From Anticarsia gemmatalis (taxonomy: Eukaryota; Arthropoda; Insecta; Lepidoptera; Erebidae): DNA of 64,000 nucleotides. Of the stretch, positions 33,421-45,991 are shown in pieces (the stretch's first letter is position 1; each line of letters begins with the position of its first letter). Under the pieces are notes generated by a model. It was not told the origin of the DNA, made no database searches, and was given only the letters and a program-made list of their open reading frames with translations. Location of the stretch: the NCBI RefSeq assembly GCF_050436995.1, contig NC_134765.1:2383501-2447500 (forward strand). The letters run 5' to 3'. Made by a program: the position numbers and the translations under genes.

Positions 33421-36400
33421 AGGACTCATTAACTTTTCTAACGAAATATGATTTCTATAGAATATATTACGCCGGCAATCAATAAGTGGAAACGGATTTA
33501 TCACAATGTGTTTGAAACCTTCGTAGTGCGTGAAACTGACCTACCGCAAACCGCTTGTTTCATAATAGATTTGTTTCCGTGTTGCAAGTACTGTAGTATT
33601 AATAACAAAATGATTGTACAATACAGAATGATAACTTATAGTTTTTGTTGAAAATTCTTCTCAAAAGTTTCTTCATACCAGTTACACGGTTTATGGATAA
33701 CCTATCCGACAGATAAATTGTCAGGAAATATACGAAAAATCTCTAAATATTCCATTTGATATACTAACCTATTTTTATTCAAACGTGGTAAAATCGGCAA
33801 TTAGTCATCACAAAAAGTTACTCAAAAACACTGTATCGTCATTTTGACAGTTCCTACGTCACTTGACTCAAAGAAAAAGACACTTCGCTTGAATAATGAC
33901 TTTTTCCCACAGTGATCGGTAACGTGTTCTGTTAAAACATTAATCTCGACAAACTACGTAGGTTGTTTTACTTAAAGCTGCCTCTAAACGGTACTTCTGT
34001 GACTAATATGATTTGACACAGACGAAAGAGCGGCTGTCGATTGCTTAATAGTACAATCAGCACTTTGTATCGATTTGACGAGGCAATACGCATTTTATAT
34101 TACTTTATACATCGCTTAGAACATTCTAGAATAACTTTGATACGTTTATGAATGTTTAGTTAAATTATAACTCATCTGCGACATGACACCCACTTTTATT
34201 TGGGAAAGTTTGGCTTCATTATCAACACAGCCATAATATTTGTTTAGAAAAATACGAAAGTATTTAAACGTAATTTGTTTAGGCCGTTTTGAAGCGGAAA
34301 TCTGATTCATACGATAATCTTTATCCTTTCAAAATACGAAAACAAAAGATAAGTACGAGTAGGTGCGCAATAGCACGTCAGTCGTACATTACTTACAACA
34401 CAGAACATTTCTTATTCTGACACAAGAAACCCCTCCCGCATAATAAAATTGATTGCAATAACGTAGCCACAACAATACGAAGGCCTATTTGTAACTATTT
34501 TCAAACAGTAAACAATAGGAAACTTGTATGTTGGAATTCTCACCTTACTCTTAGGTTAAGCAACCTCCCTGACCAAGTCTATCACATCATTACAAAGAAA
34601 TTTGGCATCTATAAACAGTCACCAAAGTCCGCTTTTGTCTTAAACACAAGACTTGAAAAACTAACGTTTTTCTGTACTCATTGTTATTATGAAAGGTATC
34701 AATTTATTTCATAACGATTTCCTCAGCAAATGTAGACGTTACGAAGACATCATCTTCTAAATGATAACACAAACACCTAACGCTTACTAAGCTCAAGTTA
34801 CAATAACTTAATGATACATTCCAGACTGTCTGGATCTCAGATAACAAGTTCTTGGAAGGCTCAACCTGATAAAAGGCAATAAAAAATAACCAAAGTAAGA
34901 TAAAAGAAAACTAGGAATTTTATAAATAAACCCACTACAGATGTGCTTGCAATTATTTCTTGGAAAAGATAACTTCTTATATGTGGAATATGCTGATGGT
35001 ATTCCCTTATGTACATTGTTTTGATAAATCATGAAGTAAATAAACAATTCACTGATTGCTTAGCAATCATTCGGTACGGTATCTTTTGTCGCAGATAGTC
35101 CTTCAATAGGAGGCCGGTTAGCAGTATGTATTATACATAGCTGAGCGTCTTCGTGGTTCGCCAGTTAAAGCCATGTAAAAAGACTTCGGAGTTCAGAGTT
35201 TCGGGAGTCTGAATGATTTTGTCATCAGGTTCACCACTAAGAAATAGAAAGAAATAAAAACAATTAAGTAATACAGTACACTAAACTTAAACATGAAGTA
35301 ACTTGAACGTGTTCAGTATACAAATCATGCGCATCCAAGCATTATATTCTAATCACGTGAAACTTTCGCACAGAGAAAGTTTTAGACCAATATCGCTAAA
35401 TGAGTTAGGAGGCAAGTAAGAGCACTATCACAATTCAAATCAATATATTTTTCAGTACTTTTACAGCCAGTTTCACAACTTTTAAACTTTTCGTTAAACT
35501 CTTAAAGAAGCACTTTCGAAAAATACTCACACATTTTTCTGTTACTTTATCTATCTCGTTATCAGAAACTAACCTTAATAACTATGAAACTAAAACGAAA
35601 TAACTACAATGTGTAACAGCTGACATTACATTTGCAAGTGTTCCGTCTCTCTCTTATGTATACAGTTAGACAAGGACGGATATATAACATGTGACGTGTT
35701 GACAATTCTCGTGAACCGTTTCATGTACCGGTGAACAACGGATGTCTCTCGGTTTATTGACCGGTAATAGACGTAATAGTCTTACATCCGATACTGTAGG
35801 ATGCTGTTCCGTACTATTCTAGCGCAGATGATAGAAAGACTATTCTGAGAATAGCTTTGTTGAGTTGCTATAGGCAATTTTAGAAAATAATTATATATTA
35901 GGATCCCTTTAGTCCTTATTATAATTTATAACATTTTAGCCAAAATGGCCTTCTCCTGTATTTGTACAGGTCTACGAATTCAAAGGTCTAGTATATTTAT
36001 TTATCATGTGACAATGCACTTTTAAGTAGTAAAAGATTTTTTTTATACAACCAGTAGTTTTGAAGAATGAACCGTGGGGTACAGACAAAAAAAAACGGGT
36101 TCTCTCTTTATTACCACTATAATCGGATTTTGAATAGTCTAGTCGAAAACTACATCGAAAGTGTGGTACAAAATGTCGCCAATCAAAATACTGACGTCTA
36201 AAAATCCAACTTATAAGCATCATCAGTGTACAAAACATTAAACTTCACATACAAATAAATAAATAAAAAAGAGACATGTGTATGCAAGGAACTTTGGAAC
36301 TACATATAAATAAATTAGATGCACGTCAGTAATCAAATTAACACGTTTCTTTAGTCCTCCAGCAATAAGGATGTTAGCACATATGTACGACTTACGTCGA

Positions 36401-37666
36401 TTTTCTGTATTGTTGACAAACAAGTCTTCACGTTGCATTGTTAATTAATCTATTTGTATAGGAAAACTTGTTAACTGTTATAGTACTTAAAATGTCCCAT
36501 CCGGAGTTCAAGACTGAAGATAGATTGAAAGCTTACAATGCAAACAGATAACTTTTCAACGATATATGTATTAGAAAATATTATTACTTGCGACTATTAA
36601 AAGGCGAGATTGAATGTAACATACAATATATTTATCACTTGATGTAACAATGAAAGAAATATCGTAATAAAACCAAGCAATCCTTTTAAATATATTGAAG
36701 AGATATCTTAAGCCCGGATTTTTATAAGCCAAATCAAAATTTTAAGTTAGAGAGATATTCAAAGAAGAAGGGTAGATATTGTCAGTTGTCAAATTATTAT
36801 TTATTCTTTTACAATCTGTCGTCATCTTGTCGATAATCAAAAACGTGTTAAAAAATTAAAATGACTGCCTTACGCGTGTCGCTTTAACTGTATACAAAAG
36901 TAGCACAAACGAACGTAAAAATTGTATAAAAATTACATATTTTATGTAAACAAGGTGAATGTTTTGTATAATACGTATAGAATAATGTATTATTATCTGT
37001 TTCTCAAGATCGACAATAACAAACCAATGTCAGTTATTGTTTAATAGTTAGACGACGAGTTAAATAACATCGAGTCCTTTACAATAACATAACGTCCTGC
37101 GTGTCATGAGCCAGTAATCAGTAATATATTATAAAATATATTTATTCTTCATTTTAGTAAAACCAGTACAACTATACCAAAAATATTAGAAGAAAATGTG
37201 AAAGGATTTTTTGATGATTTCTATCTTTTAATCAGTCGTAATTCGTAAAATTAATTAGTTCTTATAGAATCCGCCAGGGGCGCTGTATGACACATACACA
37301 TTTTTTTGACCTGGCTAAGTGGTGACTAAAAATTACCTAATCTGACAACTAAAACCTCAGACCTTTCAACCAAATGACGTCCCGTTGCGTTTAGAATTTG
37401 CTAATATAATGTACTAATATATACCTATTGTTAGAAATAACTGAAATGAGGCCAAACTATGGTCCACATAACAAATAATGGTTGGTATTCCCCTCTGTTT
37501 TCCTTGGTTAATACGTCACGCTTATCAAAAATGGACATTGGCTAAAATGTAGTATTTGTTCAGTCCAACGTGACACGCAATACGTTGATTGAAACGTGTT
37601 CAAAAGTGCGTTTTAGATTTTTTATTATTTAGAAAAAACGAAGTCCTATATCATATGATTATCAAT

Positions 37667-37705
37667 AAAAATATTGCAACGTAATTATTACGTTGCAATA
37701 TTTTT
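37667..37705. repeat. 39-bp near-perfect palindrome
   Basis: AAAAATATTGCAACGTAAT (37667-37685), one T, then its exact reverse complement (37687-37705). Architecture is like that at 25928-25980, but the sequence is unrelated. Confidence 0.95.
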
Positions 37706-39256
37706 GACTTGTCCGTTAGTATCTTGCCTACATATGTATTTACAACCAAGAAAATTTAACTCGGTTTAATACATTTTAACGGCTGAACCAATGTAGATAA
37801 AATTTACCAAGAAAAGACTTTATACGTGTATTTTGGGTGAACATTGGTTATTTTTAATAAACATATTAATTTACTTAAATAAACAATATTCAAAAATGTC
37901 GAAACCGCAGGCATACGTATTAAACCTTTTATTTACTGTTAGTAAAGCACTCGAAACTAAATTGGTGATGTCTTCAAAAACGTTCCAATATTAGGTTGGT
38001 ACGCAATACATTCTTACTCATACTCTATTTTTGTTCCTACAACATATTAGTCACTCACAATCGACCTAGTTCCTAATCAACTACCTGTGCAGATAAACAA
38101 ACACACACGTCTTCAGGGTTAATACACTAAAAAATACATAATATAGATGTATTGTTCAACGCAAAAATAAGAAAGATAATATAGGGCAATACCTGACCAG
38201 CGTGACTCCGCTTGCGTAAGATAAATCATTCCTATTTCAATAATTTTAGAGTTGATTTTTGGAAACAATTAAATACATTTTAGAAGCTCTTATTTGATTC
38301 TGGGTCTTCAACTATCTCCATACAACATTTTATCAAAATACGTTTTTAACGTAAATAACTAAGGATCGATACTCACAAACTTTCCCGTCTACGATTTTCG
38401 TAGGAAGCCTAAGTAAATAAGCATGTCATCATTTATTTTGATTGCACTATCAAACATACTAAAATATCCTCTTGAAACAATGGAATAAGATAACAGGATA
38501 GCAATAGGCCAATCACAATAGGTATTATACTGATTATAATGGTTTTAATTCATAATATTTGGTTGCATAGTTATGTTTATTTATTTTGAAACTTCATTCA
38601 CGTGGGGTTCAACCTGAAAAGAGGTTACATTCAAGACTGAAACAATGCGTTTATTTACATAAGTATAGTACAAGATATAAAGCATGTTCATTTTTCAGGA
38701 ATTATAGATATCATTCACACTCACATTACTAGGTAATCCGCATGGTTAGATTTACGTGAATCCACGAATTCAAATTTTTTACCGTCACTTTTCTGAATGT
38801 AACGCTTTCATGGCTAAATCCCTGAACAAATTTTGATGGAATTTAGCAATGAGATAGTCAAAGACCCAGGCTCAGATATAAGTTACACTTATTTCAATTT
38901 CTTTGCAAAAATTCACATCAATCTTTATTTTATGTTAGCAAATATATTATCTGCGGCTTATTGTTAGTGGTAGCCGTAAAATTTTTTAGGTACCTATATT
39001 GTTATATTTCAGCAACATTACATAAGGTTTATAACAATACATTATTCATTGTCGCGTGATTGTGATAACCTGATGGTTTGTTGTCATGACCCACGGCTCT
39101 TCTTATTATAGCTGTGACAGTTTAGCAACAATTCGGGACTCTAAACAAAAATAAATTAATTAAAAAACAAGATATCGCAAATCATATTAGCATTTATTTT
39201 AACGAAACCTTTTGCCCACGTTTCTCCGGGATTTAAGATATTAGTGTGCTAGATTT

Positions 39257-39375
39257 ACCCCCGGTTTCTGAGTATATTTATTGGTAGTTTATCTATTTAA
39301 ACTGTCATTCATATATGATCTTAAACGCTATTGAATAGATAAACTACCGCTAAATGTACCTCAGAAACCGGGGGT
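39257..39375. mobile_element. 119-bp MITE, ACCCCCGGTTTCTGAG ends
   Basis: The left ACCCCCGGTTTCTGAG is the exact reverse complement of the right CTCAGAAACCGGGGGT. Homology continues inward with small gaps through GGTAGTTTATCTATT. Nearly the whole element is inverted repeat around a short centre. No clear target duplication was found. Confidence 0.75.
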
Positions 39376-40650
39376 CAGTAGTTTAGCTGTTAAACGTTAC
39401 AAATAGACCTTACTATACTTATCTCCCACTTTTATATCATACATAGTAAGGATATTCTTTCTAAGATTTTAGTGTTTGTTTGTTTATAGCGTAGAATAAT
39501 GGTATTATTAATTCCATTGTGTTCTTGCGACATTCCTTGTTAGTTTCCCACGATTTGTTTATAAACAACGATACAGGACAATGCACCGTGCAATCTCAGT
39601 TTGCTATATTAGACTGAGAAACTATTATAAATAGCAGAATCTTACAGGAACCGTATTTTGACACACTAAGCCCCGGTTTTATAACTTCTGAATAAGCATG
39701 TGTTAATTTATCAGGTGAAATTTTGATAGTAGTTGTTTTCGTACAATTGTTGGATAGACTGGTTTCTTCATAAGTCATGAAACTCGCTTTAGAGATTTCG
39801 ATAACTCACAAGTTAAAAGAGAAAAGAAAAGCGCTATGGGATTTGCGTAGGTCTAGCTTTTCCATGAAAATAAGATCTGTATTCAACTTGGAGTAGGTAC
39901 GGCCCAGTTAAACGTTTTATAAAGAACTGTATCTAGAAGCATTCGATGATCGATAGTGTGATAGTTCAAATGATATTGAAGTCTATCTATTGACTACCTT
40001 TGTGGGTACGTGATTACGTCATTAAACTGGTTAGTTGTATCAAAAAAGGTGTATCATCTGAGTCCAAAATTTCGTACTTTGATCTTTTGTTCGTTGTTAA
40101 ATTAGTATACTTTTTTATACACGTGCCAGCTTTTGATAGAATCATTTTGCTATTTATTATCTATCTCAAAGTAATGTTACCTACAGAAAAATATGTCTTA
40201 CATAACCATTGAAACTACAAAAAGATGCGCAAGTCCAAAATTTGGTACATTCACTTTTGTACATAATAATATTAAAATTTGCATACGTTTTGCCAATTTC
40301 GAAATGAAAGCCTTTGTTATTTCTTAAATTTATTAATATTCGATGTATTTTACGCTCAATAAATACAAAAAGTAAGCCAACGTAAGTTCTTGTGTCAGTT
40401 TTAAAAGTCAAAGTTCATCGATTGTTCTTTCAGTTTTTGTTTCATTGTACGAATTCGATTAAATTCAATATCTACCTATCAACGTTGTGACTAACTTACT
40501 TAATATAACTTGTTAAGTCATTACCTTATTGTTATTTTTAGAGTATATTTGTGTTGTGTTGTTAATATACTGGCAAATTTTACCTCAATATTACTAATAA
40601 ATTTTTCTTAGTTACCACGTAATTTTTGTAAAACGTTTTCATACGTTTTA

Positions 40651-40786
40651 GGGTCAGTTTCGCAGAATATGAATAAGTGTCAGCTAATACTTCTGCTCAA
40701 TAAAATGACGGCAAATGCTTAAAACAACTGTCAATAATCTGTCTGATAAACTATCTGAAACTTATCCAGAACTGGTGAAACTGGCC
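40651..40786. mobile_element. MITE, GGCCAGTTTCAC family
   Basis: The left GGGTCAGTTTCGCAGAA and the reverse of the right CCAGAACTGGTGAAACTGGCC form imperfect inverted ends. It is flanked by TTTA on both sides (40647-40650, 40787-40790). Related elements lie at 48075 and 57688, and a possible one near 35465-35575. Confidence 0.6.
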
Positions 40787-41884
40787 TTTAATATGAGTGA
40801 TCTCCATTGTCCACATTATTAAGGACAGTAGTTTAGTTAACGCTTTCTTTTATATCAATACGTTCCGTCATATTTGTTTGCAATATACTGCTTGTTTAAT
40901 GATTGTAGGTGGCAATGCCCTTTCATATTTATAATAATTATTTTTATACGATGTCGCAAATGACGTGTCCTATCTACTGTCTACAAACATTACATGCGAC
41001 ATAATGAATCATAATTTATAGTTATGTATCAATGAAAATGAGTCTCGTTCAATGATTTTAATCTGCAACTTTCTATTACTTTTAGTTTTAGAAGTGAAAT
41101 TATTAATTTATTTGCTAGCTCCCGCTGCTCTAGTTAACTAAACTAAAATAAAACAGAATAAAGAACTTTAAATCAGTAAAAGATTTTAAGCCGATCTGCT
41201 AGTTCCTTAGCTTTCAAAAAATCTCTTTTTTTCTCGATATAAACTGTATGGAAGCTATGTTATTCAAAAGTAGCATAAATAAATAAATATAATACGAAAG
41301 TTAACTCTACATCGTAACCATAGGACAGACACGGCTTAGTTTTCTTTACCCAGCCAGAGACAATACTCCCACACAGCACGCGTTCCACCATGTGACAGTC
41401 TGCACCACAGACAATAAACATAATCAATTATAATTAAAACAATATAAGTCCATGCTTTTAATTCAATACTTTCAAGTCATTGTTGAAATAGGTGCTACAT
41501 TTTTATTTAATAACAATGTAAAAAAATATTTGATAATGGAGGCCAATACTCTTTGCAAGATTTCACGAAACACAAAATGTTTTTCTATTCACCCCAGATA
41601 TTATCAAATGGGTGTGTGATATATGAATTATTTCAAGTTTACATGAATGATTCAGCGGCCATCGCGACATTGTAGTTACAAACGAAAAGCTTATCTAGTC
41701 AACAGTCAAATAAATTGTTTTACTATCTTTTTACAAACCAATGAAACCTTTGCAGTATATTAGTGCCCGCATCGAATTAATTCAAATAAAGTAATTACCG
41801 ATCATTTGCATTTAATTAGTTTGCATGATTCATTCCTTAAATTCGAAGTGGTTTATTTTTTATGGTCTATGGTTTTACTTTAAC

Positions 41885-41950
41885 TTTTGACTTCAAAAAA
41901 GGAGGAGGTTCTCAATTCGACTATATGTTTTTTTTACGAAGTTGTAGTCT
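41885..41950 (+). repeat. interspersed repeat, GACTTCAAAAAAGGAGGAGG
   Basis: Shares the GACTTCAAAAAAGGAGGAGG motif, followed by a T-rich stretch, with 52489-52535. Fragment only. Confidence 0.55.
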
Positions 41951-43009
41951 AATGAGAATAGAGTTACGGTTATTTGTGCTATTTAGTATTAAGCAACCGT
42001 ATGGTAATCAATATAGCGGTTTAAGAAAAGCAAATAGTCTCCTGTAATAAATACATATTGTTAGCATGTTAGTATTGTATAAGAACCACGTGAAAATTTT
42101 GGCCTTATCACACATTAGTATTTATTTATTCGTAATTGACTTCGCTGTAGTTTATCGAGGTGGAATGCAAAGTACAGGGTTGTGTAGAGACTGTTTGTCT
42201 AGTATAACTTTTGTTGATGTTTGATAAAAAAAAACGTTGTTTTGGTAGGAATATTAGAATATTATTAGAGTTTAATTGAAGTAGCTGACTTCTCTTCTAG
42301 GATCTGCCTTAATAAAAGTGGCGTTCATTCTTTCGAGTAAGGACACGCAAAAAACAGACGGATCGCAGACTAGATAATACCTGGTTTAGTCCCATCGACA
42401 CAAAATAAGTTAAATTCGATCAAAGTTTTTAATACCATGGAGTAAAATATTTGTAAGAACCTCAGCACGGACGCTACAAGCGATTGTCTGGCCTTCGAGA
42501 TATTCGCGCAATGCTTTTTTAATCGTGATATTGTTATTACGATCCGCAAAGGGCAATGACACAGCAACTTCAACTTAGAATGTACCGAGCGTTCTAGAAT
42601 TGATAGAGAATACAGCCAGAAATAAAAAAGGAGAAAAATTAATGTCATTTATTGTCATATTTAAGAAATCGTGCTTGTCAATACTTAGTATTAACTAATA
42701 AAGCGATTCTCTACTACATTTGACTATCGACAAGCTTTCAAGTACTTTTGTATAAAAGATGGACCAGCGCCTCTAGCGAGGGCCGTACGAACTATTTCTG
42801 CAGCAAATTTTAAATGTTAAACTCCCGTTACTCGATAGTACCGACTGTAGAGTATCACAGTACTGTAATATCACATGTTTTCTACATACTCTGAAGATTG
42901 CCAACGTGAGTTTGCAACGAGAGAAAATCACATTTATAATAAGTAGGACAAAGTTCAAAATACATTGCTTAGATATTACTCTGTTATTATTGGCAACCAT
43001 AGGTGCGCG

Positions 43010-43145
43010 GGTGAAAGTTCATTAACCTACAGCGTGGTGACGTCACAGCGCCTCACGTGGTACCGCCTCGCTTTGTTAAGCGAGTAACCGTTATAGGAAC
43101 AAATGACTACACATTCTGTATCTCAATTTGAGGGGGACACGTGCG
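43010..43145. promoter_or_regulatory. intronic block with full CRE and E-boxes
   Basis: Contains the palindromic CRE TGACGTCA in GTGGTGACGTCACAGC, then CACGTG about 15 bp later and another at 43138. GC-rich relative to surroundings. Candidate intronic regulatory element. Confidence 0.3.
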
Positions 43146-44289
43146 ATTTGATTTTGTAATTTTTGTTTTTTGAAAAAATAAATCGTAAAATTTCGATAAG
43201 AGTCGTATAATTTTTATCTGTGTGAAGTTTTTTGAAATGCATAAGGAGAAAAATAAATTTTCATTTCAGACAATACTAGTTTTTCTTCATTTATAAATGT
43301 AAAAAGAATAGTAATTTGTTTAAATATGTGCTTAGAGATATTATGTAGGTACTAAGTTGATTTATCGTGACATCTACAATTTATTGTTTAACGTGTAATA
43401 TTTAAAATTTATTTAAATACTCGCCTATCAGTGCTATTTTAAATTTAAAATTATTCTGCGCAGTAGCCTTTGTTACGTTTCGATTTGCATAGATGTAACT
43501 GTACACAGATTAAATATTAAGAAGGTCAGGAATATTGAGCAATTTCCTGTGACTATAATCAATAGACAAAATAAGCTTCGATTTTTAAAAATCGTGGAAT
43601 CAGCAGCCTAGATTTTTTTTATATGGAACGCTTACAATAAGTAATTATGATGTAATCAAAAAATTAGGTAATTGTGTACGTATTACATCATTTAAAGTAT
43701 CCATAGGTATATTTTACACGTGGTACCGTGTAATGACAAACACTGTTTTATTTATAGCTGTAGTAACTCACTGATAACGATGCTAAACGAAAACACGTAA
43801 CACTATCTGATATAAACGTATTTTGAGGAAATATCTTGTAGAGATAAAAACAGGTGTTACTGTAAATTGGATCACTGAATTACCTAACTTTGCAAATAAT
43901 GCAATGTCATCAATATCAAACTCTAAGAACAAACTAAAAGTGAATGGTTATTCTGAGCTAATGAAAAGTTGTCAAGTTTCAAGGAAAAGTGAAGGGTAAC
44001 ACTTCGTTGGAAAACAAAGATAGATGCATGATGTCTATGAGTTCAGATAAAGTATTGGATAATATTGTATTATGTTAGATTTAGGCCGCAAATTACGCGA
44101 AGCTAATGTTTGTTTTTATGTTCTTAGCATTTTTTTATTTAAAGAGCTACAAATCCACTAATTAAATATCACTAGTGAAAAACAAACGATCTAAATTCGC
44201 CAACCGGCTTAATCAGAGCGATAAAAAAGTGATGTCAAGAAACCCATAATTTTGGCGCATGTTGGTCAACGTGACTGTTCTAATTCAGC

Positions 44290-44500
44290 CAAACATCCCG
44301 GGGTGTTGCACACCACTAGTTCCCGAACATTGTCACGTTTCTAAGAGTGCATTCGAAACCTTGCATCTGCAATATTAAAATTTTCTCATCCACGCGGCGC
44401 CCGTCACGTGGCGTTAACACGCGCATCGCTGTTTTTGTTGGCGGGTTTTTGAACGCACGCAGTGCAGTAACGTGACTTACCGCACTTGAGCATTGTTCAA
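44290..44500. promoter_or_regulatory. intronic CpG-rich block
   Basis: Carries CCACGCGGCGCCCGTCACGTGG (E-box at 44405), an E2F-like TTGGCGGG and GCACGCAGTGCAGTAACGTG. About 1.2 kb upstream of the terminal exon, so an alternative promoter is conceivable. No ATG-exon with a good donor was identified. Confidence 0.3.
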
Positions 44501-45641
44501 ACGGATTGCCTTTTTATGCTGAACAATCGCGGGCTTCGGTTTCATGAAGCCCTTATCCCTTGTATGTACTTTCAGTTAAAATAATGATATATCAACAAAG
44601 TTTCTTTTGTTCTTCAAAAGCTGTTGAACGTGTATTGAAAGAGTTGACCTATTTAAATGTCCTTCCAAATTTTATGAATACGTTGCTTTATCTCTGCGGA
44701 ATGCGGTTTATGTGAATAAATTGCTATGATAATATAACGGACCAAGTTCCGTTAGAATTTGTAAAGGAGTTTTTTAAAACACTTCGCTTCCAGTCGAAAT
44801 CTTTTGAAATTAATCTTTCAAGAATAAACTTTGTTCGAGTTAAAAAAGTATCAAGGAATGAATGGCCGTGATCGTATTCTTTCTTTTTAATCCAAAAAGT
44901 TGTAAACAAAAAAGTTTTCTCCATTCGAAAAGTCCATTTAGAGTTGTTTGTTTTTAAACCGGGGCGAGTCAGACAGTCTATATTTAAAATCCATTGTGTT
45001 TAAGTGAGGTGGCTGTACAAATACCTACCTACATGTGAATTAAAATGGCCGTAGAATTATCCGCCGTTCTTGTGTGGATGTGGTTGTTTCACTTGAACGA
45101 GTGGGTCAAGGCACTCGACTGCATCCTGCATGCTTCGCACACTGCACTTCGAATACATTAGTTTTATAAATATGCAGTTTCAAAAAGGACTTATAGCAAA
45201 TTACGAAGATATTAGACTTGTAACCTTTTCGAAATGGTGTACGTTTATGTGTTTGTAATTTGAGATATGCCCTTTTAGAACTGCGTACCTATACTCAAAT
45301 GTGCCTTTTGTGGTATTGAACGGATATGAACTATGTAGTTAGGTATATGTTTAACGAATTTAAGCGGTTATCTTTTTCCCAGTAAATGATGCACGTGTCC
45401 GTGTATGTTGTCGCGGTCCTACATAAAGTTTGTTCACCGCTTAGCGGGAAAAGCGTGTGAATAATATATTATTATGAATAATGCTTTTGTGCCAATGTTT
45501 TAAAAGTGTTTATCACACATTCTCTCTAAAATTAACTTTTCTACAAAAAATCTTTTTTGAGGAACTTGATTTAATAATAATCTCTAGCTAGTCTTTAGTT
45601 TCGCTTAACCATTTACTTATCTATGTTCTCTATCTTTGCAG

Positions 45642-45991
45642 GTTCTCACCTTACCCGTCTGCGGGAAGCAAGGCGCTTGCAGCGACTGCAGCGGCTCACA
45701 TCGCCTTCAACCAGCGATGAAAGCAACACAGTCCCTTGCCCGCCCACCGTGAACCAGAGCGCACAGAACCAAGTCATCCTCGAACTCGCATGGAAAACAG
45801 TCGCGCTCATGCACAAGAACAGACTCATCCAACAGAAAATCATCGCATTAAAAAAGGAAACGTCAGAATTTGTAGCAGCCGTCATGAACGATCCTGAGAA
45901 CAAGAGACGCTATGTCGAATACACTCGCATCTATGGACCCCCAGAAACTGACGTACTTCTCCACCCACGGAAAATAGAACCCAATGTATAA
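45642..45991 (+). CDS. terminal exon, small basic coiled-coil protein, uncharacterised
   Basis: Open frame from the AG acceptor at 45641 to TAA, visibly GC-richer and with more codon-like composition than anything else in the window. With the first exon it gives 127 residues. Residues 1-30 carry 12 Lys/Arg (including LREARRLQRLQRL). Residues 31-55 are a Ser/Thr/Pro/Asn linker. Residues 56-93 form a helix with hydrophobic residues every seventh position (L60, L67, I74, L81, F88). A Tyr/Arg/Pro-rich tail follows (RRYVEYTRIYGPP). A nuclear role or a leucine-zipper-type dimer is possible. The basic part is not contiguous with the heptads and lacks the bZIP signature, so I do not call it bZIP. Reading the exon alone from an ATG at 45623 would use intron sequence and is less likely. 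Confidence 0.7.

Larger units (their letters stand above)
32323..45641 (+). other. predicted 13.3 kb intron
   Basis: GT donor at 32323 and acceptor TTCTCTATCTTTGCAG ending at 45641, with a branch-point-like CTTAAC near 45604. The intron contains repeats (33275, 39257, 40651, 41885), a 39-bp palindrome (37667) and CpG-rich blocks with E-boxes and a CRE (about 43010-43145 and 44290-44500). No further coding exon was recognised inside it. Confidence 0.45.

Noticed and set aside
42370..42648. 92-codon minus-strand frame in the intron
   Set aside because: Hydrophobic AT-rich composition, no splice sites or recognisable domain.
45646..45903. 85-codon minus-strand frame
   Set aside because: Shadow of the real terminal exon on the opposite strand.
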